A DNA stretch of 64,000 bases from Liriodendron chinense (taxonomy: Eukaryota; Streptophyta; Magnoliopsida; Magnoliales; Magnoliaceae), in contig ML058513.1 in assembly GCA_003013855.2 (NCBI GenBank), positions 310,001 through 374,000 of the forward strand. The letters run 5' to 3'. The notes under the pieces were generated by a model, which was not told the DNA's origin, did not search any database, and was given only the letters and a program-made list of their open reading frames with translations. Both the position numbers and the translations under genes were made by a program. Positions 35,478-48,200 of the stretch are shown here, piece by piece; the first letter of the stretch is position 1; the number at the start of each line of letters is the position of its first letter.

Positions 35478-38400
35478 CTGAAAAGAACATTACAGAAATA
35501 AACAGTATGTAACAGACCTGCATGATGTCATTACAAGGAAGCAATAGTGTATAGCTTACAAAGTATATGAATAATGAGAAGAAAAAAAGGTCTCCAATAA
35601 TGAAGAGAATTTTAAAGAAGATCCTCAGTAAATATAAGGGCAATTATGAAGAATCAGGCACCTTGAGTCAAGACAAAACCATAAACTAAAAGAGCATATA
35701 TTTGTGTTTCAACATATGGACTGTTCTCTGTCCTAAAAAATGCAATGCTAACACATACAAATTTATACTACATATAACATGATTAGCGTTTGGTCAATTC
35801 TACCGCAAATAGTTTTAGAAGTTTTAAAAGTGTCAAACTTTGAATATTCAAAGCAAGATCGATTCCTCTCCCCAGGATTACCCGATGCACGTGGTTTGTA
35901 GGTGATTGCGTGCATCTGCAGGGATTAGTCTCGCCTTATAAAGGGGCAGGGACACCCTGTCATCATAAAAAATAAAAAATAAAAGCTTTGAATATTCAAA
36001 GGACAAGTGAAGAAATTTAAAATAAAGGTAGAGGTATTTTGGGACTTTGAAATTGAGGCTGCTCGCCAATGAACAGCTCAGATTACACCTGTAAAAAGCC
36101 CTTCAAGGGTTAGATATTAGGCAGGCAAAGCAACCGGCCGAAATAGCATTCGACCCCATATAATACAAGGAAAGTCCCTAACACCCATTTTCAACCGCTC
36201 TCTTTCCATCTCCCTCTCTCAAACAGCAAAGGCTTTTAAGACTCCCTTTCAATATTCCTCTGTTCTATTTTCTTCCTCATCTCTTCTGCTTGCTGTTACA
36301 GAGGGTCTAACTGCCGACCCATGGCTCTCTCTCGGAAGATCACTGACTAGGAAGAACAAGGAGGAGCAGTTTTTTTTCTGAGATTTTGTACCGCTATTTG
36401 CTGGGCCCCACCACACTGTACGGCCCCATCAGAATTTGGGCCTTTTTTTAAAGGTTCCTTCCCCTCCTCTCTTCACGTGCGTTGCACGTGCTATAACCCT
36501 AGTACATCGTAAAAATAGGACAACTAGCCACCTGTAAACATTAAAAAATGAAGAGAAAAAAACTCGGTGACAAAATTTTGGAAAGTGCCTAAAAGAGAGG
36601 TTACTGCTTAAGTTCAGAGGCACATGGTATTGCTTGCTATATATTTGATTACTAAATGCTTCCATCTACTGCTATTCTCCTTCTCTTAGTCTTCCAAGGC
36701 ACTTGCATGATTAAAATTAAAAGAAAAATTCAGAACAGTATCACTCTCTCTGAAGGATTACAAACTCTAACAAAACTTTTTTTGGTTAATTGAAATATAA
36801 ATATGAGCTAACCCAAATTAGTTGGGATAAGGCTTAGATGATGATGATTTTTTTTTCTTGAGAGGTAATTATTTATTGCGTTAGTCATGCAAATGTGTTA
36901 GTACCACAACACACCCACCCAGTTAATCACACAAAGAGCCCACTAACGCTGTTAGCGTGTCTTGAACCTGAGACCTGGCTGGAGAGGCCGTGGCATGTCA
37001 ACCAGCCTGGATAACAGGCAGGAGACGATGATGAATTGAAATATAAATATGAGACAACAAGAAACATCAATAAAGTGAAAAATGTAGCGCCATTTTCTAC
37101 CTTCCTATTCGTCATTGTCTCGGAGGGTCTCAGCAAGATGCTGAGCATAAGGGCAATAGGTGGGTCTTTTTCAAGGTTTTAAAGTGAAAAATGTTGATAG
37201 TAGGGTTTCCCACCTCCAGTTTTCTGAGAATACCCTCATTCTATGTGAGGTTGTCGAGTCTATGATTGATAATTTGCGTCAAATTGTAGTGTTTCAAGAT
37301 CATGTCAGGTTTGAAAGTCAACATTTCCAAGAGTGAGATCCTTGGGATCCATCTTTCCACTCATGAGGTGTCGGTTCTAGCTGAAGTCTTTGGTTGCAAG
37401 GCTGGGTCTTTTCCGTCTTCTTAATTTGGTCTTCCCCTTGTATTGGCAAACTGCCTTTACATTTATGGGATAAGGTCATAAAGCGTATGGAGAGGAAGCC
37501 ATCTTCATGGAAAAGCAGGCACATTTCTTTATGTGGTAGGATCACACTTATCAAAGCTCCTTCAAATCTCCTTTTATATTTTATGTCTCTATTCAAATGC
37601 CTGAAATATGTTATGGGTAGGATAGGCATGGTCAAAAGGGACTTCCTCTTGGCAAGGAGCTTTGGTCAATGATTATTTCATTTCCTAGAATGGAAGGAAG
37701 TACGCAGTGCCTACAGTGAAGGTGCAGGGATTAGGCGTCTAGAGGACATCAATGATGCCCTACTAGGAAAGTGGGTTTGGAGATTTGGGATGAAAGAGGG
37801 TAGTCTTTAGAAGTCTATCATTGCAGAAAAGTATGGTGTCATGCTTCGGTTGGTAGATTAAGCCTTCCTCTCTCTATAGAGCTTCTTCCCTATCGAAGGT
37901 GGTTGCCTAGCCGGCGGGGAAGTAGTCTAGGGTTTTGGTTTTTCTGTAAGGTAAGGTGAGAGAATTTGGTTCTAAGACTATATCTGGATTGGCAAGTTTC
38001 CTTTGAGATTGGTTTTCCTGGACCTTGCCGCCCTTTCCCTCTCTCCAAACATCTTCATTACCCAATGCTTCTCCAAGACAGGTGTCAATGGGTCTTGGGC
38101 TCCTCCCTATAGCCAAAATCTCTTTGACGTTGAGGCAGATGATCTGTTGTTCCTTCTCGATTGTCTTCAAGGGGTCTTTCCATCTCCAAGGTGCCCCGAT
38201 TCGCTGGTTTGGCTAAAGGATAAACCGGCAGATTCGCAATGAAATCGTTCTTTTCCCTCATTTCGAGGAGTTGGCCACGGTTTGATGCAGCCATACTGGA
38301 CCTTTGTAGTCATACAATGCCCCGCCTAAGGTTGCGGCTTTCACTTGGCTTGTGGGAAGGAAAAGAATATTTACCGTCAACAATCTTAAGAAATGAACCA

Positions 38401-39156
38401 TCGTAGCTTCCGAATATGTTCCTCCTTTGCAAGAACAACGTGAAATTTGTGGTCATCTCTTTATCCTTTGCCCCTTTGAGAGGAGTGTGTGGGTAGGCAT
38501 TATGGAGGCCTTCAAAATCCCTTGGGTTATGCCAGGATTGATTGAGTTGTTATTCCCAGCTTGGCATGATGGTGTCCCCGGAAATCCTCTTAAACAGAAG
38601 TGGAGGTTGGCTTTGCTCGCTGGCCTCTGGTCTCTTTGTGCTGAAAGGAACAACCGTTGTTTCAGGAATCGCAATGGATCCCTTTCTAGTGTTGTAAGTA
38701 AGGACCCTCTTGTCTCTCAGGCAGTAGGCCACTTGAGAAGTTGGGGTGTTCCTTAGTGTGTGGTGTGGGTTAGACAGTACATAGGCTCAAAATAAGAGAT
38801 GAAAAAGCGAGAACAGAGTATTGTAGAGACCGAGCCCTGCCAATGGGACTAAAATGGTGCACATCACAAATGGAGAAAAGAAACACCATGCTTTTTTTTT
38901 TAGAAGTTACGAAACTTTTATTGGAAGCCGCAAGCAAGGCAGAAAAGAATACAAAAGGAACACAAGCAGGAAAGGAAAAAACTAAGCGACCTGAGGATTG
39001 TAGAGACACAAACCACTGTAGATGGGCTAAATGGTGCACATCATGAAAGGAAAAAAGAACACCATGCTTAGAAGTTGGAGAGGAGAAAAGGCGAGCCATG
39101 TGGATTGTAGAGACAGAACGTTGCAGATGGGCAAAAATGGTGCACATCATGAAACG

Positions 39157-39201
<45 letters not shown>

Positions 39202-42200
39202 AACATTGGAAAGGAGGAGGAAGAAGATGGTTCCACCCCTCACCCACTCCCTCTTGTGTGCACAAAAGGCAAGCACCAAGGTGTTCCGTAATGGTAACGA
39301 TGGCCGTAACGGCCTTTACGGTCTCTTATTCTTTTATTGGAAGCAAAAAAAAAAAAAAAAAAAGCGAAAAACCTGTATCAACCCCGTAATTGACCGTTAC
39401 GGCCTTTACAGGGGCTGTAACGGCCTTTTAAGGGTCATTTTTTTCCGTTGCGGCCTTTACGACCCCATAACGTGTAACGGTCACCACCGTTACCTTTACG
39501 TAATGGCCTTTACAGCACACCATGGCAAGCACAAACTCAATGGTTATAAGGAACTCATTTTTCTCACGAATCGATACTTCTTCCTGAGGTTTTGTCTGGG
39601 TTCTGAACTAGAAGCTAGAATCAAATGGCAACCATGACAAGTAGAAGGTTCAGATTGAGGTGGTGAATTTTTTAAGCTGGATAAAACATCCTGCAGTTGA
39701 TGCCATATCTTTGTTTATTCATATTTCCTTGGGATGGTGCATTTTTTTCTCTTTCGATCCTCTTAATCAGTTAATCGAACTGTTTCACCTGGACACTCAC
39801 AAAATGCATGTCTCATGTTTGTTCTGTAGTTGTTCATAGTATCATTATAAGCAGCATGGACCATGGTCACTTGTTGCCATGAAGAGTGAAAGCAAAGTGT
39901 CAACAGATTCAGGTGTAAAAGTGGGAGTGGGGAAACGGCTGTGTCAGAATGTTTTCAAGTATAAACAGAAATGAAGTAGGAGAGGGAACGCAAGCAGGAG
40001 CACGAATCTCAAGCACAGTTCGAGGAAGGAGCAGGACCTAGTTAGAGGGACAGTGCAACTAAGGTCAGAATAACAGATTGATGCTTCCAAAAGCTTGCAG
40101 ATCAAATAAAAGGGCAAAAAATCATTAATTGCAGTCAAACTATAGCCAATTAATCATTACTCTAGCAAATGCAACATAAAATATCTGAATAGAAAAGGAA
40201 CAGCTGGTTACCTCTAGAAAATGAAAAATAAAAAATAACACACCTCCCATATTCATCAACAAGAATGCCATCCATTTCTCTGATTGGATCATCCAGAGCA
40301 CGCTCAGCGCGAGATGGACGTCTCAGAAAAAATCCAGCAGTCGTATCATCATTTGAAACTCCGATATCATCCATGTAACGACGAAGAAGTGAGTCCGGTA
40401 GGATTTTCCGCTCAAGCCATAACCTCAAAACCTGAGAACACATCAATTTATGTCCTCATCTATGGGTGAAAGCATTTTTTTACAAGCAAACTACAATTAC
40501 CTTGTGACATTGGCGACGGTTCTCATGAGCACCAGCCCCAGGTGGAGCAGCAGCACCTAAAAGACGCGGGAGCGCTGCCTGTACTGTAGGAACGTACGAG
40601 GCTCCTGCAATGCCTGAGAAAGCAATTATCACATATTCATAGTTCCTGCAATATTGTCTTCTCAAATATACATACCTTTCTGACTATGTGAACATTGTGT
40701 GATAGAATCCACGAGAAAGAACAGATCAATTCTACGATGAAAACTGGGTTCATTCTCCAACTTGCGAATGAGGAGTTCGACAACCTGCATGGAACCAAGG
40801 ATTTGGATTCTTAGTTCCCCCCCAAAAGCTTAGTGTGCCTTTTCCTGTAGAGAATAAATTCAACGTAGGACACATTTTACAGAAGGCCACTATTGAGGAC
40901 ATGCGTCCAAACGAGCCTTTACACTATTTGGAGTTTCTTGGATTAAGATGTATTTCTTGGGGCTTGGTCGGTGATTATGTTGTAAGCTATGGTTTTTTGC
41001 CTTCAAGCAATGCTTTTAATATAATTTTTTTGCTCGATCAAAAAATTACACTGTTAAAATTTGCCTCACCTCACTGGCAATACCATACTTGGCACAGTCA
41101 ATGGCAAGACGAGTTGCACGGCCAATACTTTCCTTTGTCCTCGACAATGTCTCTATCATTCCTTCAAAAGCATCCCGGGCAACAGCTGCTTCAGTACCAC
41201 CACTCAGTGAACCCCCATGTGTCCTGTATCCTGGAGTAACTCGACCACTCTGATATTCTTCAGGATCAATTTGATTTTGTGGTACAAGATTACCAAAATG
41301 AGCAGTCGGAGAAGCTAAAGATGTATGAGCATGAAAACCTTTCATATCATGTTGCATCACATTGCCAGATGAAAAAGGGTGAACTGCAGAAACAGGGCTG
41401 GGACTCCTTCCATGGGCCACAAGTGGGGTCGAAATAGAAGCAGGAAAAGCATTTCCGTGGGGAAGAGACTGAGAGTGTGCTTCTCTCCTCTTTGCTTGAG
41501 CAGCTGCAATCAGGTGTTTCATAGATGTAGAAGAATCTGTGAACTTTGAATCTGTCAATGAAATAGCAGCTTTATCGTCTTTACATACTTTGGCTCTGCA
41601 TTAAGACAAATATGTGCATATATAATAAGTCATGAGCATGAGACCATACCAAATAATGGAAATGGGTACCATATAGTGAGCCAGTACAAGTTCTACTTAC
41701 TGTTCCCCTAGCAGAATATCTTTCTCAGTGCTAAGTTCCGGTGAACCAGCAACGTTAGACACATTATCAGAGCCAACATTCATCTGTGAAATGACTTTTG
41801 GAGTAACCTTCGATTTTTCTAATGAAGAGGTGGGTTTGTTCCTTTGTGCCATCACTTGATTATTAGAACGGTTTAAGTTTTCGGATACCACATTTGAACT
41901 TTTGGATCCACTCTGTGCCTTCTTTAGCATAGCAGTACCAGATGGTTTAATCAGGGGCTTGATGATTTTATGTTCTACTGACTTGGCTGCATTAACGGAC
42001 CCAGGGGAGATTTTGGGCAAGAGGATGGTTGGTTTACCCTCAGAAGATGGTCTCTGAGATCCTAGCTTCCCTGGATTATGAGCAATATGTGACTCCATAG
42101 TTTTCTTAGACTTCCCTTTGTTTTGACTTGGAGTGAGTGATAAAGAGTCTTTGGGAATTTTAACAGGTGATATGGTATCCTGGGGAGCACTATCATCGGG

Positions 42201-45200
42201 TCTTGCTGAATCCAAATTTTCAACCATGACACCCTTAACATCTGATTGAAAATTGCTGGGACTTTCTTGATTTATATTGCCATTATGCACAGAAACCACA
42301 TCTGAAGCCACTGTCTTCAAAATGCTCGCAGATCCACTGTGAACTGGTGTTCTATGATTTCCTCCATCCTCATTATCAAATGGATGATATCTCCGTCTGG
42401 AACGGACTTTAGTTGGGGACCTATCATTATCGGAACTTGACTTGTCAATTTTATTTAAGTCAGAACTCTTTTCAGTTGTATCTCCAGCAGTTTTAGTAGC
42501 ACAATCGGTCATTGCCTCCAATGCACGGCGACGTCGCTTAGTTGGGGGTAGTACGGCCTCATCACTCGCTAAGTGGCTGCCAGCAACACATATTTCAGTT
42601 CTTGACACTGCAGAATTTTCAGCTTTGATGTGTGATGTGGATTTCTTACTTTCCAAAAGTTCATCTCCTTTATTTTCAACAGCAGAGCGTGTGGAATCAC
42701 TTCTCCTGCTCACTAAAGTTGATTTTTCAGCCATATCATCATTCTCAGCCACACTGGGTCTTTTGACAGGATGTGAATCTTCATTGATAGCTGTCTCATT
42801 TTTCCTCCGTCTGGGCCGGGGCCTCTTTTTCATGCAACCAACAGATGATAACCCCTTGTCATTGCCCTCTTCCTCATCATTACCTGATGTTGCCTTCTTA
42901 TGAACATGAACTCCAGGAGAGTTATCTGCTTCTGAAAACTGCTTCTTAGCTTTGAGCAAGCTCTTGGTCTTCTTTTCACTGCCAACATCTGTATCCGATT
43001 TTGAAGCATATGGAGATGATCCTCTCGTGCTGTCACATGAAGTAATTTTTCCCTGCACAGTTTTGCAGATAATTTCATCTTTTACATGTTCTCCGGATTC
43101 AGGGAGTTTGCGGTAAGCATCAGAAGACTCATCCTTCGATGACTTTCGAGCTCCATGTGACTTCACGTGTACTTTCACAGCACTCTCTACCTTCCTTTTT
43201 GATTCACCAACCACCTTGGTTGTCCTGTGACCTTTAGCAATAACCTTCCGTCCAGAACCAGGATTTCTGGAATGGAAGGACACAGCCAGAGGAGGAGAAC
43301 CCTCGTGGCTGTCGTCAATCACACCAATAGATGGCTTCTCTTCAGCATCCGAGATATAACTTCCACTAGCATCTAGGCCTTTCAAATCAGCTTCTACCTC
43401 ACCATGCTCCGGGCAGGTTGGTCGACCACTAACTTCGGCATGAGTACTTGAAGAAATTTCTAATTTATGGGGTGAATCTGACCTTGTGATGGAAACTGCA
43501 CCTTTGTTTGGTAAGAGTCCACCTACATTGGATGTTTTATTCCTCTTATTATCAGATAAAACTGGAGACGACTTCAGCTCTGTATTATGTAAAATACCAT
43601 GTTTTACATCTGCAGCAACAGTATCCTCCCAGCTCCGTGAAGAGTGTTCCAATGGATACACTTCATCATCAGGACCCTCATTACTGTCACTTTCCCTCTG
43701 TTCAAGAATCTCTTCCCGATCATTTAACACAAAAGCTTCATGGTGCCCCAGATGTTTCCTGTCTTCTCCACCATCATTTGATGAAGTCACACAGCCAACA
43801 GCAGTCCTATCAATATCCTCTACAGAAACACTTGATTTTTTTCGCTGTAGTTCTTCAAATGCCTCGCATATCTCCTTCACAGCACGGGCAAAATCTTTTA
43901 CAGTTTTACCTTGACATCGAGCTGACAACTTAATCTTTGCTTCATTGGTAAATGCTTGAATATCAGCTGGTGCAACAAAAGCACTGCATAAAAAGAAAAA
44001 AGGAGAGATATGAAGGCCGACGAGTGCACTGCCAAGAAGCAATTGACAGAGTCCATCGAATTCTTAAATGCTGCAATTCATACTGAAGTTTATAGAATCA
44101 AAATCAGATCTCGCAGGGGGAAAAAAAAGCTGGAAAGTAACGGAATATAACATTCCTGCCAGTCCCTTTTAACATCATTTGAAAGATACACCAAAAGCAT
44201 TGCAAGATTTTATTTATTTTATTATTTTGAAAGGTAAAGAATTACATTAAAAAGAACAACGCCAGAAGGCAAAGCATACAAGCATGAAAACAGAAAAACA
44301 AACAAAAATCCAAAATCAGCATCACCCAAGGAATATTAAAGATTTCCAAAATCTTGTCCCACAGCCCTCTAGCAAATGGGCAGAAAATGAAGAGATGAAT
44401 TGCCATGCCTGCATCCTTCATGCGGAGAAGACATTTATCAGGGAGAATCATTGCCTGCTTACGAAGGTTTTCAATGATAAGCACTGTATTCCTTCCCACC
44501 AGCCAAGCAAAGGCTGCTACCTTTGGTGGAGCTCCATATGACCAGACTTGTCCTGTGTGACTATAATTCAGATTTGGGGATCTTCGGCTAGTGATACGAT
44601 ACAAGGATTTCACTGTGAAGTTACCTGATCTGTCTTTCAGCCAAAGCAAGGAGTCATTGACACCCGAGGATGGCGAGATTTCACAGAGACACTACAAGAG
44701 CTGAATCAATTCGTTCGTCTCGATTTCATTCAAGTTGCGTCTGCAGGGGGGACCCAGACACCAACAGCATCTGCTCCGGAATAGCACTTATCTACCAAAA
44801 TATTGTCCGTGGGGCAGAGAGTAGCAAGATTAGGAAAATCAGATCTTAACATGCGCTCCCCGATCCATACGTCGTCCCAAAACTGAATTTTTTCACTGCT
44901 TCCCAAAGAGAATCCGATGCCCTTCCCAACCTGACATTCCAACGATGCAATTGATTTCCACAAGGAGGATGCTCTATAAAGGGATGCAGATCTGGTCCTA
45001 CATTCAAAGGGCGATGTCCCATAGTTGCCCTCAATAATGGATCTCCACAAGCTGTTTTCTTCACACTCGAATCTCCTAATGGATCTCCACAAGCTGTTTT
45101 CTTCACACTCGAGTCTCCAAATCCACTTTCCCAACAAGGCAGCGTTCATGTCCTCCAAACGCCTAATTCCCACACCACCTTCCTTGTGAGGCTTGCATTC

Positions 45201-48200
45201 TTCATTCAAGATTTTGTCCTTTGTGCTTCTCAAATGTTGAAGGGATGAAGTACATACTGGTCAAAAACAAAAGGGATGAAGTACATAATGAACTACCAAC
45301 AGGACTTCAGCTCTGGAATGAGCAAAATTTTGACAACACTGAGAAATGGTGCAGAGAGAATGCAAACCACTCCCTGTTAAGAGCATCTCATCGCTGACAG
45401 GCCAATCTTCAGATAGGGACATAGGGTACCTTCTTTTTTTCTAAGGGCAGGGTATCAAAAGCAGGCATAGTAAAGTACTGATAAATTGTCCTCTCACAAC
45501 CAATTTTCTTGAGATCACATGCATTTCCAACAAAAAAAGAAAAAACATATCAACCCGCCCAAAAAGTCACTAGTTAGGTCCACGTAAAGGTGATTTGTTT
45601 TCCCCTTGGTGGCAGGTGACAGTAGAGGCAATGAGGGAAACTATGACAATTAGCTGAGTTCACTTTAACAATCCAAGGGCTAGCCTAGACAATGATGGGT
45701 AAGAGCAATAAATTCCACTTGGTAAGGTGGGAAGTAACCTGTGGATTGATAGAGAAAACTGGGTGGAGGGGAAGCAAGAGACTCAAAGGAGTCGGGTTCT
45801 TTACAGGAGTACCAGGCTCTTTTGAGGGGGAGCAGAATGCAAGTCCAAAAAATCATGTCTCCCAACTATTTAGGAGCACTTAGGAAGCACTTATATAAAA
45901 CAGTGAAGAATTTAAAATAATATTCCATCATTATCATTATCACCATCATCATCCCACCACTATCATCACCATAGCCTTGCCGCTGATACATGGGGTCAGC
46001 TAAAAGTACTTATCTTATAACATGAAGAAATTAACATATTTACTGATTGCACCACCTGAAACTCAAAATATCTTATTATTTTTTTTTATAATTACTTTTC
46101 AGTGGCAAGAAATTTTGTTCAACCACCAATTAAAAGAGAAAATATCTATTTTTATAAAATCATCTATTTTATATATGGCAGAAACCAGTGTGCAAATTGG
46201 GCATCACATGCACAAACTAAATATCAAACAACCAAAAGGCAGATTATATCATGTCAGATATGACATATGCAATCAGGAAACTGTCGTAGAGGAACATTGG
46301 GAATGGGGCTTGCTAAGGAGGCTATTAACAGAAATCCAATATGCTTGCTAAGGAGGTCGAAGTGTCTTAATGTACAGAATGCCTATCCATCACTTAAATA
46401 GCTTTTCTTTCAAAAACTTTGCATTATTTATGAAAAGAGGGGAAAAAAATCTGATGCATCCTGGCTTGCTCTACTTGATAGGTAGACGAACTAAATCAAT
46501 AAGCTGCCAAGGTTTAATGCAGAAGCATCTAGAAAGGAGTGTCCAGTCATGAGATTAACAGAAGTATTATAGGCGACCTTAGCTTGTGATTGTCTACTTG
46601 TATTGGTCCCATGTAGTAATACAATCACCAGCTACACAACACGAGATTTCAAGCTCATGATTGAGTACAGCTTTGTTTGACTATCAATTCGAGGATGGTA
46701 TGCAGCAGTAGATAACTTTAGCGTCATCCCCATTTCAGCTCATAGTGTCTTTCCAAAAGTAGCTCATGAAGTCATCATTCATAGCGTCTTTCACAACCAC
46801 TTCCTCGAAGAAGAAATTGGCAATGTGTAACACACCCAATGCCCTTTGTTTATGATGACAGGGTGTCCTCGCCCCTTTTTAAGGCGAGACTAATCCCTGC
46901 AGATGCACGTAATCACCCGCAAAACACGTGCATTGGGTAATCCCGAGGAGGGGAATTGATCTCACGTCTATGGGGAGCAAACCCACGACACTAACACACC
47001 CGATGCCTTCTTACAAGGACATTAGAAAACCAATTAAGCACAACACAGATTGAATCGTAGCCACGAAGAGTCTTGGATAATCCTGAGACAAAATCCAAAC
47101 TAATGCCTTCCCATGCGGCGAGCATTGAAAGTAGAGTACAAAGATCGGTATTCTGCTTGCATCCCTTGCCTAATTGACATGCTCAACACCGCTTGATGAG
47201 AGCCCTTGCATTCTTCTTCAGGCTTGGCTAATAGAAAACATCCTCTACAAACATATTTATCTCGTCCTGCCCAAATTACCACCAAACCCTCTAGAATTCA
47301 ACTCTCTGACAGAAAGTTCATATAAGGAAATCCTGGAAAACGTAACTGCATATCATAGAGTAAATAACCCTCAAAGACATAAATACATAATACAGGCATT
47401 CAGCACTACCACCCGCAGATAATGACATAGCTGGTCAAAGTCATCATTACTGGTATAATCTCTCTCCTTCTTCTTCTTTTTGAAAGGCAACAGTAACTTT
47501 ATTAAGAACCCCGCCACAAGGCGGGAAAAGAATACAACGAAACAACAACACTAACAACCCAAAAAGGAAGAAACAAACTCAGCTTTGGCTACATTAGCAT
47601 AAGGAGCCCCACATATCACTCTCTCCACAGAAGTCCCACCATTTCAAAAGTAGCACTTGTTTCTTTCCTTCCAAACTGCCCAAAATAAGGCCATAATGAT
47701 GAGCCTCCAAACTATTTTCCCATCTTTCCCACCACCTCCTCCAATGTCATTCCCAGAGGAGGATATCCGCGAATCAAGGCATGGCCCAAGGGATTTGAGC
47801 CGCGGGCCCGCGGCCAAGAATGACTCCCAAATCAAACGGGAAAAAGAACAATGAATGAACATGTGATCAATCAACTCCGCATCTGCCATGCAAAGCAAAC
47901 AAATGTTGGGAAGAACCAGAGATGCTTAAGACATCACAAAAATTTCCTCAAACACACCACAAAAATTGAGAGTGTAGATAAGAGATGCATCTTGAGTGAG
48001 AGTATTTGTTACTTTGTTCTCCACGCCCATTTGATGTTCAAGACAAAAGGTGAACTCTTGCATATACATGCTCCATTTAGCATGTTGCACAACAATTTCT
48101 TTTGGGAGTTCAAGTACCGAAGCACCTCATGATTGAAATAGAGAACAAATTCAGCGTTCTAATGTCTGTGCAGCTTCATAACTCAACATGATAACTAAAG

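Larger units (their letters stand above)
35478..40243 (-). other. HUA2-like intron 7 (4.77 kb) with LINE, SINEs and MITE
   Basis: The borders are GGGAG|GTGTG at 40243 and TTTTCAG at 35478. The intron contains a 132-bp SINE (35854-35985), a SINE nested in another SINE (36808-37033), an antisense LINE relic (37160-38760), a minisatellite with a (GA)n run (38819-39199) and a 247-bp MITE (39277-39523). The 39540-40240 and 36010-36780 parts show nothing recognisable. Confidence 0.85.

Noticed and set aside
38770..39279. A 169-codon minus-strand frame and its plus-strand counterparts
   Set aside because: Their length comes from the minisatellite and the GA run; no domain is present.
42442..43933. 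Plus-strand frames of 141-153 codons
   Set aside because: They lie antisense to HUA2-like exon 3, which is conserved and in frame over its whole length.
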